A stretch of 64,000 bases of DNA, from NCBI GenBank assembly GCA_963969395.1, contig OZ017796.1, forward strand, positions 14,138,501 through 14,202,500. Direction: 5' to 3'. Below, piece after piece: positions 12,201 through 24,248 of the stretch. The notes under the pieces are model-generated. The model was not told where the DNA came from, ran no database searches, and worked only from the letters and a program-made list of their open reading frames with translations. The position numbers and the translations under genes are program-made. The first letter of the stretch is position 1; each line of letters opens with the position of its first letter. Source of the DNA: Pseudoscleropodium purum (taxonomy: Eukaryota; Streptophyta; Bryopsida; Hypnales; Brachytheciaceae).

Positions 12201-14737
12201 AGCAGAGAACATATGATCAGCAATTCCGTAACATAAGAATCGATCTGCGAAACGTGCACACGAAGAAATGAGATGAATTGATCGCGCGTTCGTTCGATTC
12301 TTACCGAGTTCTGACGCTCGGGAACTGAGAGCTGGGTTAGTTATTTGGCTTGCATCTGAGAGCCACCGTCCCAACTCAAGCTCGCGCATGGCCCCATCAC
12401 CTTGCGTTCGGAGAGCAGTAGGAGTCGTCGGGCCATGCCGAGAGAGGTATCCAGGTAACCTACTCGGGGATGGGACACTCTCAGTGTAACCGTAATTCTG
12501 GTGGTCAGCCGGGCAGGTGGCACCCGTCATGGGAGGAGATGGGAGCCACTGCTGTTGGCGCGCAACTTGTGGTTGTTGTGACATTGCCGGGATCACACAT
12601 TGTTGGGTTGACGGCATGGACGCAAGTGCGGGGGTCAGAGGCACCACGGGGGGCGAGTCGTGGCCTGCGTCGATGATTTCCTGCTCCGAGTCCGGCACAC
12701 CGTGGCGCAGATGTTCGAAGTTTGTCACGGACTTCACACGCGTCACGTAACAGTTCAGATTCTCGATGTAAAATTTCTTGTCCTTCTTGATGTGCCTGTA
12801 TGTGTTAACAACAAAAATTAAACTTCATGTTAACATGGTCTTCGAAGATGCTAGAATCACTGGTTACGGACAACGATTACATACAAAAAGGCAAGGGTGG
12901 ATACGAATGACAAGTCTATCACAAAAGGGATGGATTCAAAGAGCTGTCCAGGATTGCATTACTGCAAATCTAAGAGGTCCGTCACACTTATGATTACCAC
13001 GCTCACAAAAAACGAGCCACTTTCTGAATCGAGTACCTGTCGATAACCACATATCGCGCATTGAGTCGTTTAGCTTCTTCCACGACCAGATGTTTAGAGT
13101 GAACATGAGCCCGCACCTCAATCTCCAATTTAGCCTGCAATACGATCAAAGCAATAAGCTTCATTTGTAATCAACAGATCGCTTCCTTCTCTGTGATGTA
13201 ATTGTGATATTTGGTAACATTATGCCAGTTGCTTGAATGATACTCTCTCGGAAAAGGTCTAACTCCGACCCCCTTCACCAATCAAAGGTAAACGATGCTA
13301 AAATGACAGGGACCTGATCCCGTCTCCGATACCGACTCCTGTTACCAACGGGAGCTCATCTATTCATACACTGGGTTGGACTTCTTAGCAATTGGAGTAA
13401 GCTTGCTAGGCTATGGCCACTGATCTTCAAATGGAAATAAGATTATCTACTGTCGCTTACAGTCTGTGATCTACAACCTCCCACTTTGTAACAGCAGAAA
13501 AATTTCATACGTAAGGATAAAATTTGATCTCAACAGATTTTCGCTCATACACCGAAGACCTCTTCGCAGCTCTGTAAATCTCCAAAATTCACACTACTAG
13601 GCATGCAACAAGCTTAAAGTAACGCAGATAATGTCCTCTACCTCACGATAGCACAAAGTCATCGACCACGTGTGCGAAACTGCTTCTTTAATTCTGACGT
13701 TTCATTTTCTCTATTACATACCGAGCAACGATATCCTACCAGAAGGACCGAATCCCATACTTGCATGGATGCTCTCTTCGAACCAGTTCTCAAATTGGAA
13801 ACTTTAGAGTCTATTCTCACGTCGAAATTCTGTTCATTCCCTGTGAAGGTATTGAATTAGACTACATTAGAGCTAGAATCAGAATATGTCACTAGTTAGT
13901 GCGATGAGCAGATGCGTTGAAAGGTATCTAATCAAACCCAGGTGCCAATTTGTGAGACATTTATCTTATAAAGCATTCCCGGAGCCAATTTAAACCAGGA
14001 ATGCAATAGATGCATCAACTCGTACCCCGATTTTCTCTACCCTCCCGTGGACGTTGGGAATCCTTTCGAACATGGCCAAGTGAGTCGCAATTTCCATTTC
14101 CAAAATTTTTCTGTTCGCTCCATTCCAGCTCTTCTCATCAGCTCGAGATTTATACCCCACTGCAGAGTGCCATCCACATATCAAACCACAACCACAACAC
14201 AAAACATTCAACCCTAATTTTTAACGGAAAACTAGCACTGCAAAACCATTGGAACCATCAGAGTTCTGGCTTACTTGGATTTCGAATGTGTTGCAAAACG
14301 CCTAGCAATTTGACAGAATCCCCTTTCTGGACCACGTAGCAGAGAGCCCAATCCAGCGCGTTGGTGTTAATCTCCTTGTTGGCGTCTACCACAATGAGCA
14401 CCGGATTGGACTCCGGCGCCTCCCTCAATTCCTCTCCATTATCCGGAACCTCATGATCAGCTTGCGGCAATCTCGTGGGGCCAAGCCGAGTCTCGAAGGA
14501 ACTGACAGGGACTCGCATCATGGTCCCCGGCCCTCCAGCTCCAGACCGCACCTGGCAGCTGTATTTCGACGGGGTGCACGAGAGCTCTTTGCTCAAACAC
14601 CTAAATAAAATCCCCGCGGGGCTGTGTGGGCCGCGGCCTTGGAACGGGCAGTTAGGGCGCACAATGGGGCTGATCGGGTCCGCGGATTGGAAAACCGCCG
14701 GCTCGAAGAGATTGTCTACCAAACTTCTCATAATCAC
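9300..14737 (-). CDS. USP-like domain / protein kinase, probable pseudokinase (8 exons)
   Basis: Minus-strand exons, 5' to 3': 14275-14737, 13642-13685 (least certain), 13037-13134, 12305-12795, 11118-12196, 10769-10993, 10090-10236, 9300-9665; 2913 nt, about 970 residues, all junctions in phase. The N-terminus has a universal-stress-protein/adenine-nucleotide hydrolase-like fold (PVLIVVDANKEINTNALDWA ... NARYVVIDRHIKKD). After a ~200-residue linker, PPLCSLCGQQSPDFGK precedes a kinase: LAEGGYGSVYKG, VAVK (Lys ~613), FASEVEAL, HRDMRPNN (~708-715), VGDFGLAR, APEY, and RPRMVQVLRIL at the end, then a Ser-rich tail. This architecture matches the family annotated as 'inactive protein kinase SELMODRAFT_444075-like' (Arabidopsis AT1G55200, AT3G13690, AT5G56790). 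The catalytic-loop Lys is Arg (HRDMR) and the first Gly of the glycine loop is Ala, so weak or no catalysis is inferred. Start at ATG 14737 is tentative. Confidence 0.88.
9699..9738. repeat. Interstitial telomere-like repeat (TTTAGGG/TTCAGGG)
   Basis: About six short units alternating TTTAGGG and TTCAGGG lie in the last intron of the kinase gene, just upstream (on the minus strand) of the acceptor at 9666-9667. A second telo-box-like ACCCTAAACC is at about 11063 in another intron of the same gene. This is the plant telomere motif; it may be a chance short array or a telo-box regulatory motif. Confidence 0.8.
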
Positions 14738-16539
14738 TCACACGCTGCCACACTCCGAATCCTTCGACATCGACTTCTCAGGGAGCTCAAATTCATGACA
14801 CATCCTTCGAAATTGCAAAAATTCTTCGAATCTCATACCGAGACGGAGGATGTTTTTACAGAAATGACACGAATTGCAGAAATGAGTGCGCTAATCATTC
14901 ACAGACATGTACAAAAAAGACATCCAGCGAGTGAGAAGTCGATCAACATACTCCTCCAACGGCCTCAACCCCGCCTCGCCCTGAGAGCCAAGCTTTCGGT
15001 CCATGCACCTGAGTTTGCTAATCACTCCCCTCTACCGATTCCCCAAATCCCCACCCGTGCCCTTCTATTTCACTGGTATTCACAAACGAGGAAAGCACGG
15101 CGACATGGTGGATTTACTCAGGCTTGCCAATAAATCTCATCTAGGTACTCTACGCAGCGAGCCACACTCCCGAACTCGGAATGCGTGGTGCTCGCCAATC
15201 CCACCCCCTCCCCAAATCTCTCAGAAAACAATTATCCAAGAATGCCACGCCCGCTTTGGCAAGCCGCGAGAGTCGCCTCTGATGACGGACAGAAGAACAC
15301 CCCCACTTTCTACCTTGAACTTCAGTTCGAGATCTTTCTCTTTATAATACCGAAAAGCGCTCGCTCAGCTGGTGGACTGGAGTTCGTCGGCGACGGGAGG
15401 CAAAAGTCGCCTAGCATGGCGCCATCGGCATGGCACCAAGCATTCATCGACTTGCAAGCTCCATCTGCAAGGAGTGAGCAAGGCTGGGTAGCAACAAGGC
15501 TAGCGGGAGCAGTCCATGGATCAGGCGTGGGAAGGAAATCAGGGTAGGTAGCGAAGCGAGATGCCCGAGGAAATCACTGAAAAGAGTTAAGTTATGCTTG
15601 GGCCAGTTTCGTTTGCTTACGGCAGTGGATGCTGTTTGCCTGATGAGACCGTGTCTGGAGAGTGGGTGGAGTGGACGCGGAAGATCGCGACATGGCGACA
15701 ACGCTCACGAGGGCATATGCTTCGGCGCCAAGGAATGATGCCTGACCAGCGTGGACGAAAAATTCTTCAAAAAGAGGAGTGGCGTCGCACGGTCAGAGAA
15801 GGATCGGAGAGTCGTTCATCTGATGCTTTTTACTAAAGGAAAGCAAGCCCATGTGCAAGCGCAAGTGCCCGCATCCGATGGGCGACCCTCACGGGGCTGG
15901 TCGCCGTTTGCCAAAGTTGCAGACTCGTCAACTGCGCTCCACTCGCCCTTTTCATGACGAGAACCTAAATGGGTTAGGGTGGTGGAAAAACCTACCGGGC
16001 CTCATTCCGTCAAATGGACTAATAAGGCCTTCATATATAAGACCCGGGACTAATTTGGAGTTGAGCCAATCATGTGTGCCATCAACTAGGCCCAAGTTTT
16101 TCAAAATCCGGCTCTTGTTGTAAGAATCCCTAAGGTTCAAAGTTTCAAATTAGACAAATTTCTAGGGTCTCAATTTTTGGTTAGATTTTTTTCTTAATTT
16201 GAAAATAGAAAAATAAATTAGCTTTGGGGGGATATAGTTTTCATTTTGATTGGAGACTAGGAACAAAAGTTATACCACCCTAAGCTCAAAAAGCAATTGA
16301 TTAAGCAATACAAAAAATCACAAAAACTCAAAATCAAATTTGGATTCTCATAGAAAATGCCATTAATTTTATCTTCTCTTCTTTGAATGTCCTCCCATTT
16401 TTGGTCTACTAGAATCATGATCACTTCCCTCATCCATTGTATATTCAATACTAATTTTAGATTTTTGTAGTAATTTCATTTATTTGATGGCACCTTTTCA
16501 ATGTGTAACATATCTAAATTTTCTAAAACAATGACTTGA
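14738..16539. other. 5' flank of the kinase gene and transition to AT-rich repeats
   Basis: GC content stays high to about 15960, then drops sharply. The first part presumably holds the kinase promoter and 5' UTR. Long overlapping open frames at 14624-15133 and 15185-15547 on the plus strand have no recognisable domain and look like products of GC-rich composition. From 16140 on the sequence is AT-rich with nothing recognised until the tandem array. Confidence 0.4.
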
Positions 16540-17060
16540 AGTTGTCTTCATTTCTTATTCAATTTGTTTTGCCCATTGCATGTCCAAAATGTCATTGTAA
16601 ATGAGACAGAGATTGTGTAAACATTTCTTGTCTTCCACATTTCTTGTTCAAGTTGTCTTGTCTACTATGTATCTAAACTATCACTATGAATGAGATCTAG
16701 ATTGTGCCAACATTCCTTATCCTCTTATTCAAGCTGTCTTATCTACTGCATATCCAAACTATCAGTATAAATGAGATCCAAATTGTGTCAACATTCCTTG
16801 TCCTCCGATCATGTTCAAGTGTCTTGTCTACTACATATCCAAATTGTCATTATGAATGAGATCTAGATTGTGTAAACATTCCTTATTCTCAATCATGTTC
16901 AAGTTGTCTTACCTACAGCATATCTAAACTGTCACTATGAATGAGATCTAGATTGTATAAACATTCTTTGTCCTCTAGATTTCCTATTCAACTTGTTTTG
17001 CCCATAGCCCGTACAAATTGTCACCAAGAATGAGGCATAGATTGTACAAATATATGCATC
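16540..17060. repeat. Degenerate tandem array, ~100-bp period, 5-6 units
   Basis: Units recur with the order TTCAAGTTGTCTT, CTACTNCATATCCAAA, NTGTCANTATGAATGAGATC, TAGATTGTGTNAACATTCCTT. Cores lie near 16560, 16650, 16730, 16820, 16910 and 17000. Units differ at many positions, so the array is old. No coding capacity. Confidence 0.8.
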
Positions 17061-19424
17061 ATGTGACCAAATGAATAACGTATTGAAGAAACACATCAAC
17101 ATATTTCAATAATCAATAGTATTCTCCATCACATTCCAAATGCACATTCTACTACCATTTTAATACACAATTGTATAAAATTCCAATATCCAATGCTTTA
17201 TTGTATACATTACATCTTCTATCAATTGATATGGTTGAAATCATCCTAGCAAGAATTTCCTTTCTATTTTGATTATTTGAAATAACAATTATTTGTGATT
17301 ACTACCAACCCATCTAAAGTCATAATATGAAAATAGGCATTTTGTAATAAAATGGAATAGATTTTTTTGATTTTAAAAAAAAAATTTGTATCTACTATGG
17401 GCCCTATAATGTATAAGTTTGAATACTATGTATTGCACCCATTATGTAAGATATGGCTCTTATTTTTTCAAATTTTGTAGTAATTAAAGACTTCAATTCG
17501 TCATTTGGTAGATTTTATATAGTAAAGGTTTTAAATTGTACCTTAATTGCTTCTTAACATTTTCGTACTATTAGGAATTTAGTTAACAGTGCTAATCCAT
17601 AGATCTCTCTACACAAACTCAAAGTATTTCCAATAGACAATCTAAGAAGTGGAACAACTTGAATTTCTTCATCTATAATTAATTCTAATTAATTCTTACA
17701 TTTTTCTTACATTGGACATATATGTTTTGGACTTGGTCACTCAAACAAATTGTTTTTGTCAATTTTGATAACATCAAAAAATTACCAATTTTATGAAAGT
17801 TAGTGTAATTTTTTGTGGTTTTGAACTTTATGATGATATTAAAAATGATGATTTAATTTTTTTGAATTGGCTAAATCAATTACGTGTGGAGTGAACTCTA
17901 GTATTTGTACAAAAAATCTAAAACTAAAAATGCATCATGCATCTCTAATATATTATTTGAATATATTGTTCAATTCAACAAATGTTTCAAATGCATGGGC
18001 ATAAAGATGTAACAATGGTTCACATTGCAACTTCTACTCTTTCTACAATGGCTAATACAATTTAATATTTTGAATTCTAACTTCTTTTAATTTTTATATA
18101 TAACAATGTGAAATGATGTATACCAACATGCCAAGGTAAAAAAAATTTGGAGTTCTAAGAAAAAATTGAAAAATTAGAAAGTAATTTCAATTTATGATAT
18201 ATAGAAGTATAGAAACATGTTTTGAACATGGCTAATTATGAAATGAATTTTCTTTCAAATCACAACTAATTTTTTCTTCAAACTTCTATAATGATGTGTT
18301 ATGTGTTGCATACTATAATTATCACATATCTTCATAGGACCTTTTCCATTGATGCTTATAATATGGTTGTTTGAATGAAAAAGTTTCAAATCTCTACTCA
18401 ATTTTGTTTATCACTACATATCATACATCAAATAGATCTTGAAATTATGAATAAGACTATTTTATATTTTGTAATTATTTCACATTTAGAATTGGTTTTT
18501 TAGATTTTTTAAGTAGTTAAATTAATTTTTGCAATTTTCTGAGGTTGATTATTATTTGAAGTTTGACATATAATTTCTATTCTTAAAAATAGAATCTTGA
18601 AGTCATCTACAATGATTTCATAGATGTACAAAGAAATATTTTTAAAGTAGTAAAAAATTCCCTCACATATGTCTACAATAGTACTTTTCACATCAAGAAG
18701 ATGTATCATATTTGGAGATTCTTTTGCTACTTTTGTAGTAGCCTTGGACATTATATAGTATTAGATTGAGCATGTGGTAACTACACATTTTATCTTAACA
18801 CAAATGATTAGTCTTAATTTTCAAAATTCCCTAGTAGTGATTGTTCCCAAAGTAATCTCAATACTAAAGGACTACTACTTGTTTATTACACTTGTGAATA
18901 TTCAAATATACTACTCAAGTAGATTATGCAATAAGTGTATATTTATTCTCTTTAGATAAATGTACATAACAATAAATTATTCATAGTTGAACTTCACAAA
19001 TGTCTTCATTACTAGCTATGAATACTTACAACACACTACAAACTACACTAATACTATACTTGCATAACAACTAATTGCATAAAACAAGTAATCCTACCTC
19101 TATCTCAAGAAAGTTGGCAATTACATTCTAATGAATGAGAACGATAGAGAGTAGGGATGAATGTAAATTTTATTATCCAAAGAATATCACATCTTGAAAG
19201 AACATTTTGGCACATTTCCTTAAACTACCCTAGATGATTATATTGTCTTTGTCACCTAGAATGAGAAGGTTCTAGGATTCTTTGAAATTTTTGATGAACT
19301 ATACTCTACAACAATTATAACATTTTGACCACTAAAATCCATGCAATGCAATCATTGAGAATATTTAAACCAATTCTATATAGGTTGATTAATGAAATTA
19401 ATATAATATTTGTTGAAAAATCAA
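17061..19424. other. AT-rich unclassified sequence
   Basis: Roughly 30% GC or less. No open frame above 80 codons, no recognisable transposon protein and no clear repeat structure by eye. Confidence 0.4.
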
Positions 19425-20555
19425 CCCCTAAAGCACCAAATTGTGTTTTAGGGCAGCATAGCAAATTGAGGCAATTCACTACGAATGAAATTTTTCAATT
19501 TTTCTTTGAAACTTTCACACAATATGTGGACATAGTTTTCTTTAAGGCCCAAAAATTTTCATGACTAATTAAATGTTTAAAAAGTTATTGTATGGTATGT
19601 AATTTTCATTGTTCGGATAGCAACCTAGGCAGTACAAAAAATTCTTAAAAAATCACTTATTTTAGAAATAAAAATTTGAAATTGGTTTTCCAAGATTTGT
19701 ATATGCATAAAAAGATTTGAGTCATTCCATTTTGATTAATGAGATGAAATTTATGAGGATTTTTAGTTTACGAGCAGCAGGGTTGACAGGACAGTCGGAC
19801 GCGGACGTTGTATTCGCAGCATCCACCTACACCGTCCGCCGCGCCCGACATCACCATCTGCCTCGATTGTCCGCCTCGACCGCTTGATTGCTCCGACCGT
19901 TGACCATCTCCCCCGTCCGCTTCCCCGACCACCCTATTCCAACCGTCCCGTGGTCGCCCGTCCGCCCATCTCGTCCGCCCCCCCCCGTTCGCCGCGGCTG
20001 AGGCGTGTGCTTTCCGACAACGGAAAGGACGTTGCGTCCGTGCGGACAGACGTCCGGGTTACGGACGCCTTTTTTGGGTGGATGTAGAGATTTGTCAACC
20101 CTGACGAGCAGTTATAGATTTTCTACTCTAAAACAAATTTTTAAGTCCTTTATTCAAATCAATTTTCAATATTTTTTGAACAAATAAAACTGTAGGATGC
20201 CAATTTTTTATTACAACATTACAACCATTAGGATTGGGATTTTCAATTCCATAACAAAATTCTTAACAATTTAGTATTTTGAATCATTCTCTACTTCTTT
20301 CTACTTTAGTTACTATTTTTTTCTATATGTTGTAGAATTTCAAATGATCTAAAATTTTTTGAGCATGTAGACAACTTGCCTTGAAAAATGAGTCAAAAGA
20401 AGAACCATCATTTTCAAATGAGTATGCTACAAGATTCTATGATTTTGTGTGTCTAAAAATGCTTTATTTCTTCTAAAATTTGGTACCTGTACTAGAAATA
20501 GCAATTTTTGAGCAATTTTGATGAAAACATTGTCAAAAACCTACATAGATTAATC
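19425..20555. mobile_element. TTAA-type element, decayed copy 1 (carries hAT-type insertion)
   Basis: Homologous in the same orientation to 34674-35948. Shared blocks include AAAAATTTGAAATTGGTTTTC, CTACTCTAAAA, TTTATTACAACAT, AACAATTTAGTATTTTGAAT and CTATATGTTGTA. The left end reads TCAA-CCCCTAAAGCACC, against TTAA-CCCCTAAAAGACC in the other copy. The right end is eroded. A 326-bp GC-rich hAT-type element sits in the middle at 19778-20103. No coding capacity. Confidence 0.65.
19778..20103. mobile_element. GC-rich hAT-type miniature element, copy 1
   Basis: Perfect 10-bp terminal inverted repeats CAGGGTTGAC...GTCAACCCTG are flanked by the exact 8-bp target duplication ACGAGCAG (19770-19777 and 20104-20111). 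CA-starting ends and 8-bp duplications are the hAT signature. The 326-bp interior is very GC-rich in an AT-rich host and packed with GTCCG/CGGAC motifs. There is no transposase, so it is non-autonomous. The homologous site at about 35389-35397 lacks the insertion. Confidence 0.88.
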
Positions 20556-21553
20556 TATTGGTTGCCTTGAAACCAACATTTGGCTTGATCTACTATTGTA
20601 CTTGGAATGATACTATAAAAATGTACCTTAGTTCTTGAATTATTTGCATTGCATCTAACAAAGAATTCATAAACATCACCACCACGGTCATGACTCATTT
20701 GACCATTAAAAATAGGATAAGGCATAAGTTAATATGGGCTGTTAGTTTCTTCACTAGGCCTCATCACAACTAGGATTTGGAAAATAGGGGCTATCATTTC
20801 TCTATAAACTTGTACAACTTGGTTGTCTTGACTCAATTTGGAAAATTCAATTACCTCTAAATTGCAATTAAGGTTTTGTAATTCTATGTCCTACCAAAAT
20901 ATCAGAGGAATTTGTACTTTCTTTCTATCCAAATTCCAAGTTTGAACTTTATTCCAAATTGGATTTTATTTTGATACTTCTAATGGAGTGGATCTACCCT
21001 TGAATGATCCTAATGGGTCAATGGGAAGTCTATGAGTGGGAAAACATTAGCTTTGGGCTAGCTCTCCTCCACTACTTCCAATTTGGTTTTCTCTTCTTTA
21101 CCATGGTTTTTTAGAGAGTCTCGGGGTGAAGGAGTATTGGAAAAACAAATAGGGTCACAAAATAAATGCCTAATACTACATTCCTCTCTAACCTTAACTT
21201 CATCTTTATCTTCTAATTCATTCTAGTCATTCTCTCTTATTGGGTATTTATCTAACTACAGAACATTTTCTACAATTTGGCTAGTTTTTGGCCTAGCCTA
21301 TGTCAAAAATAATATCCCAAATGGAACGGTACTCTCTAGCTAGGTCAGAGCTTGGTTTAGATTAAGCTTTAGAAACAACTTTGCCTAATTTTTTAGCTTT
21401 TCTTCTCTTAGCCTTCTCATCTCTAGCTTCTTTTTAAGATTTTGATGGTATAGACATGTTGCTCATTACAATGCAACATTCCTATACTACTAGACAAAAA
21501 TAAAATAAAAAGAACAAACCTATTTGTGTGCCTCCCCAATAGCAATGCCAAAA
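20556..21553. other. AT-rich unclassified sequence
   Basis: No gene or recognisable element. It lies between the TTAA-type element and the 2-kb LTR-like repeat. A few degenerate CCAATTTGG-like words occur near 20900-21100 but not at the density seen to the right. Confidence 0.35.
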
Positions 21554-24060
21554 TATAGAACAACTTAGGCAATCCAATAAGAAAGCAAAGACTAGTGTAA
21601 AGTTTGTTTAGGGAGGCAAGATAAATAGAATTGCTTCTAAATAGTCCAATAGGTAATAAGAAACACAAGTAAGAATATTTTTCCATCTAAGAACAAGTAA
21701 ATCCTCACTTTTGGGGCTAATTACTAGATTTTGTCACTCCACTCTTAAAGTCCACAAGGATTTAGTTTCTCCCATTATATATTTTATTATTTTTTCTCTA
21801 TCATTCTATGTTTTTTTCTTCTTGTATTTTTATACCAAATTGAAGCATTAGAACCAGCCAACTCACCAACTACACTCTAGTTTTCAACTAGGTCTTTTCT
21901 ACCTTGACATTTGATCTTGTCTACTTCTAGAAGTACAACTATATGTTTAATCTCCTATTTGATTCTTTTGTCTTTTGCCTCACAACTTAGATTCACATAA
22001 CTTTAGTAGTAGAAACTTGATACTTCTTATACACCAACTTAGGATTTTATCTCTTAACTTCCTCATATCCATCACTCATGACCTTATCCCTCAATTAGGA
22101 ATTAACTCTCTCATTTGTAAATATTTAGACACATACAATAACTAGACACATGGTATTCATTCTTATTTCTAACCAACTAGGAACTATTTACTAGACAACA
22201 TTGAGGCTTTACTCACATTTCAAATTGGATTGCTACAATAAAAGACACCATTCATTTCCAACTTGGATAATATTCTCACATCTCATATGAACTAAATCAC
22301 AACTTTTTAATCTCTTTCTATTCAACTAGGGCATTCAAGATATTTACCATTAGATTCAATATCCCTACTTGGAAATCACAACAGAAACATCACTACAATG
22401 ACACACCAAACTCCAATTAGGATTTTTAACTTAAATTTGCAAACTTAACATACATCTTACAAACCAAGCATCCAAATCAATGACACACACAAACTTACTC
22501 CAATTAGGCACTTGTGCAAAACATTAATATTCCATTAAAGCATTAAGACTTAATTCAAATATTGAAAACTACTCAACCAAACACCTATTTTCTCGTCACC
22601 TTCTAATTAGGCCATCTCAACATCTCTTAATTATACTTGTATAACAAATTCACAATACATAGCCTACATACACCAACTTAGGTTTATAGCTCACTACTAT
22701 CAAATCATGGGTGATTGCAAGAAACACTTGTTCTATTTCTTGTCCCCTTGTCCTCTAACACATAGTTTTTTGCTCATAACTTTTGCATTGTTTTTCTATT
22801 TGGTATGAAATTTGGAATGAAGGTACATGTAGTAGTTGCATACATTGGGCATTTTTTAATTTAAAAAAGTTAGTTTACTATATTTAACTTGCCCTGGATT
22901 GGGTATCTACCTTGGCCATTTGGAGGATTTTTAGTCCTATTTTTGACCCAAAAATAAAAATTAGAAGATACAAATTGGACATAATGGAGGTTTATTAACA
23001 TTCCAAGAATTGAAAATGATTTTTTATAAAAAAAAAGAAACATTTCTGTAGCGCATATGGGGTCAAAGTGACCTTTTTTCGTACAAAAGCTACAAAGATA
23101 GAAAAATAATTATACAAGAACTCTTTGGTGCAATCAAAGCAAAGTCTTGTCTATCAAAAAGAACTTTTTTATGGAAATTTTTAGAAATTTTTAGAATTAT
23201 TAAAAACAAAAATATTCATAAACCCCTTTTCTGCAATTTTTTGCTCTCAATGGCTTTTGTAGTACTTCGTAGTAGCGTACAATATTGTAGAGTACTACAT
23301 AGTACTAAATCAACGGTCTACATCTATAAGCACCCTAAATCAGCAATTTAGATTTGTTGACACACTGCTCACAGATAGTAATGGTGGTACTGCACAGTAC
23401 TACCAATCCTATCACCAAAAATAGTGAAATGTTTCTTGCAACTGCCCTCATACACATTCCAATTTGAGCTCACATATCAATCCATTAGACCTGTAATTCT
23501 TATTGTATTAATCTGAATTGGTGAACAAATCACCATTACAACTTTTGCAAGCATCACATCTTCATCTTCATCTTAGCATATTTCCACCTATTTGGTCATT
23601 ATACTAAAATCACTCCAATAAGCTTCTATACTTAGCACTTACATCAACAGTTCTCACTTTCATACACACAAGGAAAAAAATACGTAAATACTTTGGGTTG
23701 GGATGCTCACTAGACATGCTCAACAGTAGGTGACAACCAAATCCAAACTCCACACCTAATAGGAATCTAAAACAAGCGATTACATGCCCATTGTAATAAG
23801 CAAACCAATCAAAAATCACCACCTCCTTTGGAACTACAACCTATAAAACAACTAGCTTCCTACCCAACTAATCAAATTAAAAACCTACTTGGCAACTAGA
23901 TACCCAAAAACTAGGCATCAAATTGGCATTTGTAATTGCTAACCTCACCATTTAAAGCACCCATTTGAAAAACTAACTACCCACTTGGAACAAAAAGACA
24001 CAAAAATGAATACAAAAACACAAAAAAGAAATCCAATTGGGAACTTCACAATTATCTAGA
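21554..24060 (-). mobile_element. 2-kb TG...CA repeat rich in CCNAYTWGG motif, copy 1 (solo-LTR-like)
   Basis: Same orientation as 28871-30847 and inverted relative to 42691-44856. The shared landmark CCACTCTTAAAG-(T)CCACAAGGAT is at about 21742. The right end ATTATCTAGA corresponds to CTATCTACA in copy 2; the left end near 21554 is approximate and eroded. A TIR element (22709-23447) is inserted; without it the copy is about 1.8 kb. CCAACTTAGG, CCAATTAGG and CAACTAGG words recur throughout. No coding capacity. Confidence 0.65.
22709..23447. mobile_element. TIR element with GGGTNGTTGCAAGAAA ends, subfamily A, copy 1
   Basis: The left end GGGTGATTGCAAGAAACACT and the right end GTTTCTTGCAACTGCCC are inverted repeats. 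The 4-bp TCAT flanks both sides (22705-22708, 23448-23451). The interior matches 58005-58725 in inverted orientation; for example TATCTACCTTGGCCATTTGG near 22910 pairs with the complement of 58510-58535. It is 739 bp, has no transposase and is inserted in the 2-kb repeat. Confidence 0.75.
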
Positions 24061-24248
24061 GCAAATTAAGGTGCACTAGAATTTCATTCAACCCTCAACA
24101 AGAATGGCTACAAAGAGAGCCTTTGGTTTATTAAAAGAGAAGTAGAGGATTATGTTGAAGAGAATTGATATACTTCTTTGATATGTGTTGAATTTGCTTA
24201 CCACTTGCATTTGCTTTTACAACTTATGCATAATACATCAAGACAAGT

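Noticed and set aside
12197..12304. Reading the kinase linker as one uninterrupted 544-codon exon
   Set aside because: Strong GTAAGA donor and CTGCAG acceptor bound a 108-nt open stretch with intron-like composition; treated as an in-frame intron.
14624..15547. Long overlapping plus-strand frames upstream of the kinase gene
   Set aside because: No domain, multiple overlapping frames in GC-rich DNA, and the region is the expected kinase promoter/5' UTR.
16540..17060. CRISPR-like repeat array
   Set aside because: Whole ~100-bp units are related, without conserved short repeats and unique spacers; this is a eukaryotic tandem array.
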